Assembly: GCA_037976565.1 (NCBI GenBank)
Contig: CP137684.1
Span: 22,234,814-22,298,813 of the forward strand
Origin: Mesocentrotus franciscanus
Taxonomy: Eukaryota; Echinodermata; Echinoidea; Camarodonta; Strongylocentrotidae
DNA length: 64,000 nucleotides
Direction of reading: 5' to 3'
Below the pieces are notes generated by a model, which saw only the letters and a program-made list of their open reading frames with translations, searched no databases and had not been told where the DNA came from. Shown piece after piece: positions 1 through 12,700 of the stretch. Each line of letters begins with the position of its first letter. Position 1 is the first letter of the stretch. A program made the translations under genes and the position numbers.

Positions 1-402
1 GTCAATACTATAGCATGTTACTAGCGTTGAATATTGCTTGCTGTTTCGTTCTAAACGTCAAATCGTTGATAAAAGTGTTTCGATCTATATTTTGTTCTTT
101 AAACGTAACTATTTGATCCTATATCCTTTAAATGTGTTTTTATCCCCCATTACTAGTATCGTTTAACAGACTTCTAGATGGCGCTAACATGCACCAAAAA
201 GCCGTTAAAGTTGATTCTAAACTAGTGAGCTAGTTGGTTGTAATGGGCACATCTTTGTTATTTTTGTTTTGCAATCTTTATTTTGTTTACTATAAGCTTT
301 GAATCTGGATCCTTTACATGTTTTTTTTCATTCCACCTAATGGCAATTACCGTTTCTAAATGCCGTTAACAGGCAGATCTAGGCTGCTCAAATTTCTTCT
401 AG
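1..402. other. Non-coding, nothing recognised
   Basis: AT-rich sequence with no repeat structure or exon that I can support. Confidence 0.5.
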
Positions 403-540
403 GTCAGCGTCAGATCTCAGCTCGGAAAAAGAGAGCTGCTACACAACCGCAGATTGGTCCCAACTCCCGCACAACAACGATACCGACATTTTCCAATCAG
501 GCGTTACCAACTTCTCATTCTACTAGCCAAACTAAACAAA
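403..540 (+). CDS. Weak exon candidate, function unknown
   Basis: Good acceptor (aatttcttctag) and donor (AAA/gtatgt) around 138 nt, a multiple of three. Two frames are open. One gives QRQISARKKRAATQPQ and a Thr-rich end with a furin-like RKKR; the other (phase 0) gives VSVRSQLGKRELLHNRR. It could be part of the receptor's missing N-terminal stem or of another gene. No family recognised. Confidence 0.25.
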
Positions 541-994
541 GTATGTATTTATTCTCCATCTAGTTGACGAACATGCCTGCTAAAACATGAAATATTAACT
601 AATAACATGATCACTATATTTATTTTAACTAACATTGCACAACACTCTGCTAATTACAACACGAATGAAGCGCATGATAACCCTTGTATGGAGTCTTTAA
701 ACTAATTTATTAATTTATTCGTTTAATTTAAACAGGGGAACAATCTCAGTATTAAAACTGTTTTCCTGCGAGGCCCTGTACAAATTAAAGGTTACAAATA
801 CAGAGGAAAATGAATTAATTTTAAATACATATCATGGATTTTTTTTTGTTTTTTGTTTTGTTTTATACACCATGATATAAACACAAAAAGTATATATTTG
901 ACCAGCTTATACAATTTAATACACGTCCTTTCAAAGCGATTAACAAAAAATTAAATCGGGAAAGCTATAATGCTTTTTTGTTTTGTTATTGCAG
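541..994. other. AT-rich spacer or intron
   Basis: Lies between two weak exon candidates. Contains T-runs and no recognisable element. Confidence 0.4.
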
Positions 995-1157
995 AAAAGA
1001 ACATATTCTGGGATTAATAAGAAAACATTATATCTAGCTGTTAGAAATTATTACAAATGTAGTGTTCTCCAGTACAGATTTGCCAATGACTGTTTTGACT
1101 GGGCCTGCCTGACACAAATTAGGAGTTGGTTCCATAATATAGTGCAGCACCTTCAAG
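995..1157 (+). CDS. Weak exon candidate, function unknown
   Basis: Acceptor gttattgcag, donor CAAG/gtgaaa; phase 0 to 1. Encodes KRTYSGINKKTLYLAVRNYY and CSVLQYRFANDCFDWACL with several Cys and Trp, ending HNIVQHLQ. Phase 0 would join to the phase-0 frame of the 403-540 candidate. No family recognised. Confidence 0.25.
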
Positions 1158-1344
1158 GTGAAAAACAAAGTTTAACAATTTGGGTTCGTGTGCAAAGCAG
1201 TATAAGTCCCAGAGTAGAAAGATGAATTTTCCAACCGCGGCAAATTTCATTAACGTATCGACATTCTGCTAAATGAGTTCGTGTTGTGTTTCAAGAGTCC
1301 ACTGCTTCTGCTCCACTAAACCTCCATATGCAGGTCGTCTATTA

Positions 1345-1452
1345 ACTAAATGTATTCAAAGTTATGGATGCTTCCTTCCCAGGTGCCGGTGTTGAAGCAT
1401 TTCATTCACCTGCTATTATTCTTTGTACTCCAATTGCCAGAACGCAAATTGC
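1345..1452. repeat. Interspersed repeat, copy of 63,160-63,265
   Basis: About 105 bp matches 63,160-63,265 in the same orientation, sharing GTATTCAAA, TTATGGATGC and CATTTCATTCACCTGCTA-like blocks. No terminal repeats seen; family unknown. Confidence 0.55.
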
Positions 1453-1707
1453 ATTTTGGTTTTATAGTTTCATTCAATAAGTCAATAAGATACTATGTTC
1501 TGCACAACAAAAACAATGTGTGGGATATCGTACATGTACTGTGCCTCTCCCCTCATTGTGTCATAGTTAATTTACCCATTCACATAATGGAACTACCTGC
1601 CCGATGAAGCCAGTGGCCCGTGACCCCTGAGCACGCAACACTGTGTGGGAGTCAGTTTGTGGTCAACATCTTTTATGAGACAAAACCAAGCAAACGTTTT
1701 CATATGG

Positions 1708-2751
1708 AGAGGGAGTGGGAGAAGGAGAGGGACAGGGAGTGGGAGAAGGAGAGGGACAGGGAGTGGGAGAGGGACTGGGAGTGGGAGTAGAATTGGGAGA
1801 GGGAGAGGGAGTGGGAGAGCGAGTGGGAGAGGGAGAGGAAGTGGGAGAGAGAGATGGAGTGGGAGAGGGAGTGGGAGTGGGAGATGGAGGGGAGGGAGAG
1901 GGAGAGGGAGTGGGAGAGGAAGTGGGAGAGGGAGATGGAGTGGGAGAGGGAGTGGGAGTGGGAGATGGAGTGGGAGAGGGAGTGGGAGAGGGAGAGGAAG
2001 TGGGAGATGGAGTGGGAGAGGGAGTGGGAGATGGAGAGGGAGAGGAAGTGGGAGAGGAAGTGGGAGAGGGAGAGGAAGTGGGAGAGGGAGTGGCAGATGG
2101 AGTGGGAGAAGGAGAGGGGTGGGAGTGGGAGAGGGAGTGGGAGAGGGGGAGGGAATGGGAGTGGGAGAGGGAGAGGGAGATGGAGTGGGAGATGGAGTGG
2201 GAGTGGGAGAGGGAGTGGGAGAGGGAGTGGAAGAGGGAGAGGAAGTGGGAGAGGGAGATGGAGTGGGAGAGGGAGTGGGAGTGGGAGATGGAGTGGGAGA
2301 GGGAGGGAGTGGGAGAGGGAGTGGGAGAGGGAGATGGAGTGGGAGAGGGAGTGGGAATGGGAGAGGGAGAGGGAGATGGAGTGGGAGAGGGAGAGGGAGA
2401 GGGAGATAGAGTGGGAGAGGGAGAGGAAGTGGGAGAGGGAGATGAAGTGGGTGAGGGAGAGGGAGTGGGAGAGGGAGAGGAAGTGGGAGAGGGAGATGAA
2501 GTGGGAGAGGGAGATGGAGAGGGAGTGGGAGTGGGAGAGGGAGATGGAGTGGGAGAGGGAGTGGGAGTGGAGAGGGAGTGGGAGAAGGAGAGGGGTGGGA
2601 GAGGGAGTGGGAGTGGGAGAGGGAGAGGAAGTGGGAGAGGGAGAGGGAGAGGGAGAGGGAGTGGGAGAGGGAGTGGGAGATGGAGTGGGAGAAGGAGAGG
2701 GGTGGGAGTGGGAGAGGGGGAGGGAATGGGAGTGGGAGAGGGAGAGGAAGT
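1708..2751. repeat. Purine-strand hexamer minisatellite (GGGAGT/GGGAGA), 1 kb
   Basis: About 1,040 bp of irregular GGGAGA, GGGAGT and GGAAGT hexamers; the plus strand is almost all G and A. Long open frames on both strands here are produced by the six-base period and are not genes. Such tracts can form triplexes or G-rich structures. Confidence 0.95.
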
Positions 2752-3021
2752 TGATGGGATGGACAGACAGAGCCATAGAAAAAAATATTTAATAATAGAC
2801 CAACAAATTGGCCGATAAGAATCGGCACCGGCTATATAGTGACATATTATTTCCAACTTTTGTCGTTACTGCCATTTTTGTACGTTTAGTAGAAATGATA
2901 ATTAAAGACGATAATAATAGTTACAGTGGATTCTTCTAAAGCGCTCATGTCTGTTAGACCTGACACTCCTGCCGCTCCACAATCATGCATTTATGTATTT
3001 GTCCTCTGAATCTTGGCCAAG
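2752..3021. other. Spacer, nothing recognised
   Basis: Unique-looking AT-rich sequence between the minisatellite and the coding-like repeat. Confidence 0.4.
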
Positions 3022-3362
3022 ACGTTTCTTTTCGAAACACGGATGAAAGGAGGCCTAGAAGGAAGAGAGATTGTGACGATGATGAGGAAGATCGTGGTAA
3101 CAGCAATGGTGACGATGATCCACCGCTTATGTTTGACAATATAAACTTGGATGGAACTTTATCACCAAATAGCGAGTCGCCATTGAGTTTCGTGGCGACA
3201 AACGAACTTCCAACTAGCGAGTCGCCGTTGAATTTAGTGGCGACAAACGAACTTCCAACTAGCGAGGCGCCAATGAGTTTCGTGGCGACAAACGAACTTC
3301 CAACTAGCGAGTCGCCATTGAGTCTAGATGCGACAAAAGGACTTCCAACTACGTTAGAACGT
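3022..3362 (+). CDS. Possible coding exon with 15-residue repeats
   Basis: Open frame containing ERRPRRKRDCDDDEED, then four 15-residue repeats of the type SPLSFVATNELPTSE encoded by 45-bp units, then LERGG. An AG at 3,020-3,021 gives phase 1, and GT sites at 3,360-3,400 could be donors, but no junction to the receptor exon at 6,514 keeps the frame without another exon. Kept as a candidate because the repeats stay in frame and mostly vary at single bases. Confidence 0.3.
3171..3350 (+). repeat. 45-bp tandem repeat, four copies, coding-like
   Basis: Units at 3,171, 3,216, 3,261 and 3,306, each 45 bp, starting AGCGAGTCGCC or AGCGAGGCGCC and ending AACTTCCAACT. Copy 4 has diverged most (TCTAGATGCG for TTCGTGGCG). 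Confidence 0.9.
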
Positions 3363-3739
3363 GGCGGTACATTCAGAGGGAGTAACGGTATATTACGACA
3401 TTATAGGATGTATTCTTTTCATTGGCTTTTAATGGTTAGACTTTTGGTTAACATGGCTTCATAATACATACAACATGGGTGACATTTTAGTGTGTCTTAA
3501 TTCAACTGAATTTCAGGTACAATAAAAAAATCTCGCTCTTCCTCATATCCACCCCGCTTGATTATGCCGTTCGTGGCGTTTTGTTTGTTTTTTTGGTTGG
3601 TTGGTAGGTTTGTTTTTTCTTCTTTTTCTTTCCTCCCTTTTTCTTTACCACTACCATGTCCATGGTTGATGGTGCCCGCAACCTCATTTCCAGTGTCTCA
3701 TTACAATTCAACTAACCTTCATTCTGTCATGCAATAAAA

Positions 3740-3921
3740 ACGATCGCAACTATATTTAGAAAAACCAACCCAAAGGCTATGTCAATACCCCATTGTACAT
3801 CCCTAACGAATCATGTTCGGATTACGTAATACCTCATTGTCATGTTCACACATATCAGTAGGTAACACAAAAGCCCGTTAACATTGCCTTTGGTTGATTT
3901 TCGAAAATAGTTGCGATCGTG
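3740..3921. mobile_element. CGATCG-ended MITE, copy 1
   Basis: About 182 bp with inverted ends: ACGATCGCAACTAT... and ...ATAGTTGCGATCGT. Interior has GGATTACGTAATACCTCATTGT-like sequence shared with the copies at 15,830, 31,544 and 55,684. Confidence 0.75.
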
Positions 3922-4345
3922 TTAATGGATAAATAAATGTGGATCATTGCAGTAGTTTCAGGTTCAAATAATAACAAGAACATATAACAACAGCATAAGC
4001 AAGGCAATAGATATCAGACTACAAAGTTATACCAATGAGTTACACGGCCACTACAGCAAAACTACCAATCTGCATTCACACCGATATTGATCTCTTACTG
4101 CTTCTGCTATTATTATACGAGCTAACTTTTTAGCACAGCTAGTACTACTGGTGCTAAGGTATAATTACTATACTATTAACAGTATCAGAGTCTTGTGATG
4201 CTTTGTGTCTTTAAATGTGGTAATAGAGATTCATGCACGCATTTCATGCTTGAATTATTATTTATGTATATGTTCAGTGGTGTTCATGAATGCTTTTCTC
4301 GATTTTCATTTTCTTAAAACTATTTGTTTTTTTCCATGCTATGAA

Positions 4346-4855
4346 GCATTTCGATAATAGTTAGTTTCAGTTAGACGCACTTCAGAAAAGCGAGCACTGG
4401 AAAATACGCCGAAAACGGCGTATGACGCGCAATGAATATTACGCCATTATTGTTCAATGCAAGGCAGTATAATAATGTACAGAAGGCTTGGGAAAATCTT
4501 GCATTGTTGACCTGTTGATGATGTATATTTGTTTTTGAATAATGCTGTGTATTTATTTATTTCAAATTCTCGTCACTTGAAAGTTATATTAATATATGAC
4601 TAATCATTCAAGGACTTTGAAGATAATTGACCAACAGCAATAGTTGTAAAATATATAGGCCTATGTCAACAGCAGTTTTGCAAAATTTTCCCGATGGAAA
4701 GTGTTATCGTTCACTGGTGCTTTTTGTACACAATGCCTCGTATTGATCGTTGAGGGCTCTATATTCATCGAGCGTTTTTAATACACCGTTTTTGGCGTAT
4801 TCACCTGCGCTGGGTTTTTCGAAGTTGTATCTGACTGATAGTAGCCTCGAGTGCA
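4346..4855. mobile_element. Old foldback element with long diverged inverted arms
   Basis: The left arm (GAGCACTGGAAAATACGCCG then AAAACGGCGTA) matches the reverse complement of the right arm (TACACCGTTTTTGGCGTATT then CACCTGCGCTGG). Similarity extends over roughly 100-150 bp per arm with many differences. A minus-strand reading (EYAKNGVLKTLDEYRALNDQ) looks protein-like but matches nothing I know. Confidence 0.55.
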
Positions 4856-4859
4856 TGTT

Positions 4860-6513
4860 CGAATGGATAATTTGATATATATCTGCATGTGGTGTCAATA
4901 TGCTTGTGATTATTTTTGTGGAGGTACAAGAAGAAATTGTTTTCATTGTTTACATGCATTTTCCCTCATGTTATGCACGTATTTTATGAGTCTATGTATT
5001 GTGTGTTTTTCTTCAAATTCCGCGATTTTGTAAAAATGCTATAAAAAAAATTGTATTTTTTGTTTTCAGCGCGTCCAAAAGAAAAAAAAGCTTATTTAGG
5101 CACGGGGTTATTATTATGTGTTTGTGGGAGGGTTGAGTATTCATGAACAATTATATATCTTTTTTGTTTAAGGTTAATGATAAGTAAGTGGATCTATATC
5201 TCATGAAATTGTAAATAAAATACAATAACATTCCCCCCATCCCTGCTTTTTGTCTCCCCTTCCCATTTTTTGAATAATCTATTCACTCATGGGACCAAAC
5301 CTATGTCGGACTGTGTTTCGAATTCAATGCCGCACTAGTTCAAAAGTTGATAATACAAGTATGAATAATTATTTCCCTCTCCTCCCGTGTGATCAACCCC
5401 GAACCAATCTGAGCTAATTTACACTTAAAACCTATAGGAGCAAATTCTACACAAAAAACTCTGTTTACTTAAAAGTATAAGTGTAACTTATTGATTGTTG
5501 ACTGAGTGCGAATTGGGATGTACTGTATCTGTACTCACGTCGATACGTTCATTCCATATTCTCATGAATACATCACCAAGCTTACTATGATTTTATTTCT
5601 AGGTAGTACATCCTGCAGTGAACCATGTGCAAACCAACAGGTAGGACATCTATCAAGTTTATAATATTCCAATTTGGGTGGTTATGATATTAGAGAAAAT
5701 AGGGATATTGTTAATATCATGGTGCCACTAGGTTTACAATGAAATTGAACCTATTTTAAAACTGAATTATACAACTAAGTTTTTCTTTGTGCATGGAACA
5801 TATATATTCGGGTAGTTTGAAAAGATCAACATTCATAATGCACCAAATCCACATGACTTGTGTGCTCAAGGCTTAGTCGAGGTGAAACATTTCAACTGGG
5901 TAAAGTATAACAGTGTATTGGTCACAATGATAACACTATCTCATTTTTAACGCATACTTTTAAGTCCCTTGGGGGATTTAAAGAAAGTCTCCAAGAGATG
6001 TACAGAGAATATGAAAGGTACAAAAAGTGATGGATTTTCGACTCCGCGTAGTGATATCATATTTATTAGATGAAGTCACATTGCATAGCATTTGTTGTTA
6101 TTTCGGGCCATCCTCACGACACCACAAACGCACCACAACACCACCTAATAGGACATTTTGTTCATTTATTTAGAAAAGAAGGTTGTTGCTCGAAACGGTT
6201 ATGTACACCCTGTTGGCAGGGCTAGGCTTTGACAAAACGCCATTTTATGACAAGAGTGGAAAGTCGATATGGGTTATGACGGAATACTAGTAAAATCATA
6301 ATAATAATAAAAATAATAATGATAATTTAAATGATAATGATAATAATCATAATAGTAACAAATAAAGATGTTAAGATCAAATAGTCGAATATCGTAAATT
6401 TATGAAGGACATCAACGTAGTAAAATGGGATCCTTCTTTATCAATATCGTCCAGTTTGGAAGGCATGCGCAACTTACGATATATTTTGTCGTATGTAGAC
6501 AATCCCACCTCAG
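4860..6513. other. Non-coding stretch upstream of the first supported receptor exon
   Basis: AT-rich; contains a short AAT-rich run near 6,296-6,362. No exon or complete element recognised. Confidence 0.4.
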
Positions 6514-6738
6514 ACCACCTCAGCACCTGAGTCTACCGTGTCTCCAGGAAGTACAGTCACCCCATGGGATACAGAACCACCTGCAGTTGAAGGGAATGTC
6601 TCACAGGTGGTAGATCTGACTCTAAACACCTCATACTTCTCATCACATGGCTTCGTCGTGGGGTTAGAGAAATGGCTTGCAGCTAATGATGAGATACCAG
6701 ACGATCTGGACGAAGTCAAAAGATTGGAGTACGCTAAG
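6514..6738 (+). CDS. Adhesion GPCR exon: Ser/Thr-rich stem and GAIN start
   Basis: Phase 0 to 0, 75 codons. Acceptor cctcag just before ACC, donor AAG/gtgtga. Starts with a TTSAPESTVSPGSTVT stretch, likely O-glycosylated, then NVSQVVDLTLNTS (two sequons) and a helix-like end EVKRLEYAKV that would open GAIN subdomain A. A second AG 8 nt downstream is a possible alternative acceptor but would break the frame. Confidence 0.75.
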
Positions 6739-9700
6739 GTGTGAACTTATGCCTCTCATTATCTCTTTAGCTTTCTCTCTCTCTCTCTCTGCCTCTCTAT
6801 CCATCTAACTTTTGTCTTCATTACTTTACTCCCTCTTTCTCTCCCTTTCTCTCTTTATCTATCTTATCTAGCTTTTGTTTTCACCAATTTGCTATCTATT
6901 TCACTTTCTCTTTATATATCTATCTAACTTTTGTTTTCATTATTTTTCTCTCTATTTCTCTCTCTCTCTCTCTCCATGTTTCGATGCCTGTTTTCTTCAC
7001 AAACAAAATTGACAATTTTTTTGTATTTGTACCCTAACTTTGTTGAAGGTAAGAATAAAGAAAGAAAAAATAATAATATGGGTCCGGTCTACACTGCTTA
7101 AAACTGCCTAGAAACACCCCCCTCCCCTTCTTACAATTTCTTGATATGCGTGATCTGGTAAATTCAAGTGCTTACCTACCCAGCATGTAATTTTTGCTTG
7201 TTGATAATGTCTTCAACCCAATCTTTGACATGGGAAATAAACACGTATCCCAAATCATTCTTTATCAGATTTACTTATATTTTGTGTCATGTCATGTCAT
7301 TTTGTGAAGGATTTCTTCGACGTCTGTAACAATGTGTTTGAGGTAGATCTCTTAGCTCTGGGAGAAACGCATGCCGCATCCATCTTTGCAGACGCGTGTA
7401 GTCATCTAGCACAAGATTTGACCTCTGACCTCAAGATAGGTGAATCCGTCAACATCTCCACATCATATGTCGGTAAGAATTCCAATTAAAAAAAAAATGT
7501 TTTGTACGACTAATAGGTAATTCCCTGGTAACCATGTTTTTTGTCCAAATTACCATCCACCATGGTAACCATCAACCATGGTATCAAACTCTCCTTCTAT
7601 GTCAAAATATTATCTGCCGTAGTTGAATTTGGTAAAATTGGCATCCGTATTTGACTCAACGCTTGTTAACGTACTTGTTACCCTTCTTCTACTTTTGTCT
7701 TCACATCGTATTGTTAATGTCCTTATCAATCATCCTTTTTCTTTCTTTATCTTCACATCATCCCCTCTCTCTCTCTCTATCTCGCTTAATCACTCTCTCT
7801 CTATCTCTACTTCTCTGTCCATATTCCCCCTCCGTGTCTCTCTGTCTCTCTGTCTCTGTATCTCTCCCTCTGTCTCTATATTCTCCCTCTCTTTCTCCCC
7901 CTCTCCCTCCGTCTGTCTCCATATCTGTCTCTGTCTGTATGTCTATCTCTCTCTCCCTCCCTCTCACTCCCTATTTTTCTCTCGGTATTACAGACGTGTA
8001 CGCATCTGCTCAGCAGGGCAGTAATTTTACGGGATATATACAGGTGATCGAAGACGACAATGACAACGACGTTGATGAGGCCTTTCAGGTTGTTATCATC
8101 CCTCCCGATGTCGTCTATGATCTCCATCTGTCAGGTGAAAAAAACAACTTCATGTTACTTTGGGTTTCATAAGGAAAGTACAAGAATCTTCTTAAAAGAT
8201 GACAAATGATGATTTTTTTTAAATGTGATCCTACTTGTAATAACCTACATACATATAATATATGTATATGTATAAGGTCACATTCCAGTCGAAATCTACC
8301 CGCATATACCAGGTCGCTTTCACGTACAGATGCGTCAATCGATAACCTTTTGATGTGTTCATGCGAAAGTTCGTAGCAACTGAACCTGCAAAGTGTTTTA
8401 ATTTTGTATATTCTAACTAGTAACACGATAAAACTTTTTTTGTCAATATATTGCGCCATAAAAATAAGATTTTGGAAAATATAAATTCGGGTCTGACCTC
8501 GTCTTAGAAACGAATAAATTGATATTTTATCTCGAAATAAAAATAAAAAGGTTTACTGTAATTTTTTCTTGTTTTACTTTCCTTACAGAGGAGGATACCG
8601 TAGCAGTATCAGTTGTGGTGTACAAACGGGGGCACTTCATAGTTGAGTAAGTGTTTCATTATCAATTTACACCCAAATCAACACCGACAACTCCCGTTGA
8701 AAAACAAAATATTGTTATGCGGTCTCACCCATATTCAAACTTTAATTCTATCAGGTCAAACTAGCGTGTACAGGGGGGGGGGTGCTTTGGGGCTGAAGCA
8801 ACCCCCTAGAAGTTTTAGAAAAGTAATTTTATCCTCATAATACAGTTAAAGGGTACTATGTCCCATTTGCAGGCAAAAAATGAAAAAGTTCAATTCCAAC
8901 GGCATTTGAAAGACAATCATAATTTAGAACTTCCCTCAAAACAAAAGGGCTTGAAAGTGGCTTTTAGTGGGAAAATAACGTCCATTTGTTGTCGAATCGA
9001 CTTAAGTGATTGCAATCACCTAAGTAAATATTCTGATTTTCAGACCCTTGTACCGACATGGTCGTACGTTTTGTGCTGCGCAAAGATTCAATCAGTTTAA
9101 GTTTGGCCATTACAAGTAGTGGGTTATTGATGTAGACAAATGCTCATGTACCTCTTACAGCTCATTTCATGTATGTTATTACCAAAGATAAAAAGATGTC
9201 AGTCAGTCACTCAATAGTGTTTGACAGTGAAGTCTAGAAAGTAAACGGGTTTCCTTGCATAATTTGAATACTAGGACACTTCTAACGTTTAAATTTCACA
9301 GATAGGACATACATGACGTATTCATTATTCCTGCAAAGTTCTACAGAATTTGATGTTGGCTGCAAAAGGGACATAGTATCTTTAAAATGTAACATTGAAA
9401 TGTTTTTATCACGCTTCATCCTCCTGATTACAATTGCATGATATTTCTTTTCTGTAGTCATGACAACCAATCGGCTGATACATCCCGTCGGCCAGCAGGA
9501 TCCGTAGTCTCAATCACAGTCACAGTTAATGACCATGTTACATCGGTCCCAGTCGAATTCCAACTCGAGAATGATATTGTAAGTTAAAATGAGTTTCAAT
9601 AATTAGTTATTTCTTTATTTACAGATGTAACGTACTGTAACCATTGTGTTATACATTTATTAGTCTGTAGTGAAATATTATTAATTTTTAAATATATATA

Positions 9701-12700
9701 TATATATATATATAAATTGATGCATTTATATCTACGCGAGCGTTTCTGATTATGGGTCTACGTCAAGTTTACAACAGTTAAATTATGCCATCTTACTTGA
9801 ATACGTTTAATGTGTAAATAAAAAAATCAGCAATTGTCTCTTTTATCGCCGATTTGCTGAACAATCGCATGTAAAGTTTAACCATCACTCTAAAATAGTT
9901 GGTAAACCTTTATCCATTTTGGATAAAAGAGGGAAGTTTTCGTGTTTGCTGGGTATTAAAAGGCAATATTGGGTACAATTTACCCAAACTGCTTAAAATG
10001 TACGCAATATGGGTAATATTCTATCCAGGGCTTTCTAAAGCAGTGAGCAGTTTGTGATAAGTGATTAAGTAATAAAGTCGGGGTAATAATATGATTGCAG
10101 GGCGCTTAAGGAGAACAGTATTTATATTGATAATGATGAGGCTACCCGGTTGAACAAGAGATATTATTATTAGTATTATTATAATTATTATAATTATAAT
10201 CATTATTGTAATTTTTGTTATTATATTTATTGTTATTATTATTGTCATTATTGTTATTATCATTGTTATTATTATCATCATTATCATTATTATTATCATT
10301 ATTGTTATTGTAAGTATCAGCACATATATATCCTTTGATTTTCTTATATCTCCCATTTCCTCTCTAGGCTCACCTTCTACCCGATGAGCTATCACAGTAT
10401 GAGTCAGGGAATGCGACTTGTGTCTTCTGGGATTGGAGAAGGTAAGACAACTTTCATTCGAACTTGCATGATATCATGAAGATTATAAAACAGTTATAAC
10501 AAATCTTTTTTCAATATACTCTCTTATGTTATCCTGTTAAAAAATATATAAAACACCTCTTTAATATGTCAACTGTTTCATTCAATACACATTCTTATGT
10601 TACCCTCTTTTAAATTACCCAAACTTATATAAAACTTTTATTTAAAAAAGTTAATATTAAACACCTTTTTCATCTGTAACTTGATTTTTAAATACACTCT
10701 TTCATGTTATGGTCTTTTAAATTACCCATTTGAAAATATAATTCAACTTGCTAGTATTGCATTAGAAAAGTAAGATCACACACAGAAACACACTTATAAC
10801 AGGATCTCTGATAGATTCGATAAAGCAACCCCAAAACTCAAAATCATGTTTTCATTACATAATACGCCACTGTAATGTCCGCGCATTTCTTAAGGTGATG
10901 AGCAAGGCTATCGAAATGACCTAGCTTGACTTGTCGAAGTTCTATGAGATCGTTTTCCAGTGCTGTACGTAAGAAATGACGATTGGTAGATTGGGATTCG
11001 TACATTTCGGATCCTCCTTCGAATACATTCGAATAAATTATTTAAAAAAGAATCAAATGCACAGTTGAAGTTGAGTTATTTTTCTTTACCTTTTTTCATG
11101 AAAGGACTCTGATTATTCGCATTTCGCAAGATACATGTCATATGGTTTACTCTTGATAAATAAAGTTTATGATCTTCTCAGAACTTCATTGATAAATCCC
11201 CATAACTATTTAGATTGATCAGTAAAGTTCTGAAGGGATGTCAATCAATATCAAGTAGGAGGTGGTAATATTATTATTTTTGATGGAATTGACAGTGATG
11301 GAGAAGGGGAATGGAATGACTTTGGATGTGAGGTTCTCAACGCGACTCGAGAGTTTACCTTCTGTGCCTGTAACCATACCACACATTTCGGAGTATTGCT
11401 ACAAGTCCGTGAAGTTAAGGTAAATACATTTTCCTTTCCCCAATTAAAAGTTAGCTCAATAAACAAAAGAAAGAAAGTGAAATGAAAGAAAAAAAACAAA
11501 AAGATATGATAAGAAAAAAAAGGAACAGAAAAGGAAAAATAAAATAAAACAAAAACAAAAACAAAAGACCAAAACTAAATGAGTTTTGTAAGTATGTTGT
11601 GCGTATGTAAATCGTTTAATCATTGTGATCCACAGTGACGTATCTACTAGGCCGGGACTCCTCTACGTATGTATAGAAGTGTCGTGGTCTATGGAGGTAA
11701 GAAATAGTGTTTTTCAATCTCATATCTAAATCTCTCATTTACAGATTCCACCGACGGATGAATTTGCTCTCACTATCATCACATACGTAGGAGCGGGAAT
11801 CTCTATCGCCTGTCTTCTCCTAACCCTTCTAATACTCAACGTGCTCACGTAAGTCAACAACAACAACAACACACCCTCCACCCCCAAAAAAAAAATAAAT
11901 AAATAAATAAATAAATAAAATAAAATTAAAAAAAATTTGCTTCTCGAAGAAAGAAAATCTCACAACGACAAAAAGTAATTTGGTTTTATTTACTCAATGT
12001 AACCACATAATTATTGATACTGCTCTTCCTGTGGGTGATGTTATTATTACCTCCACATAGTCAGGTAACCATTTACACCTTGGTCGAGAGGGCGGATGTG
12101 AAACAAATTCACTTCGTCCAAGGATGTAACCACCGAGCAAGCTTCGAACCCGGGACCTTTCGTATGAGAGTCAAGAGCCTCCAACAATGTACCACACGGA
12201 TTACACAAGTTATTTTCTATAAAACTGTAATTTTCTGATTTTACACATGATTAATGCGACCTTTAAACAAAAAAAATTGTCCTCTTCCTAGCATGGTGTT
12301 CTTCCTGCAGTTTTATAGGCATTCACCCAAGGACATATATGACACAGAAAAGTGATAGTGTCAATATTTTACTAATGTAACAATACAAACAGTGCATTAT
12401 GGAAAAATTAATTGTAAAATCCATAAGGCTCGACATATATTATATTTAAACACTGGATCTTGAATTAATGGTAACTTTTTTCCGTTACAATTTTTTTTCC
12501 TTCAAATTTCTCTCTTTAAAGTGCATTGACCTCAGATCGAGTGAAAATTCACAAGAATCTAGTGACTGCCCTCACCGTCGCTCAGGGTCTCTTCCTTTCA
12601 ATAGATGCTGCCAACAGGAATGAGGTAAAACGGTGCTCAAATTCAGAGCTAGTAAAGTCGAAAGTGAAATTTCATGTTTTATCCAAAGAGAAAATTAAAA

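Noticed and set aside
1593..2856. Open frames of 250-411 codons on both strands (Pro/Leu/Ser-rich or Gly/Arg-rich)
   Set aside because: They are products of the six-base purine repeat, which keeps several frames free of stops; no real protein signature.
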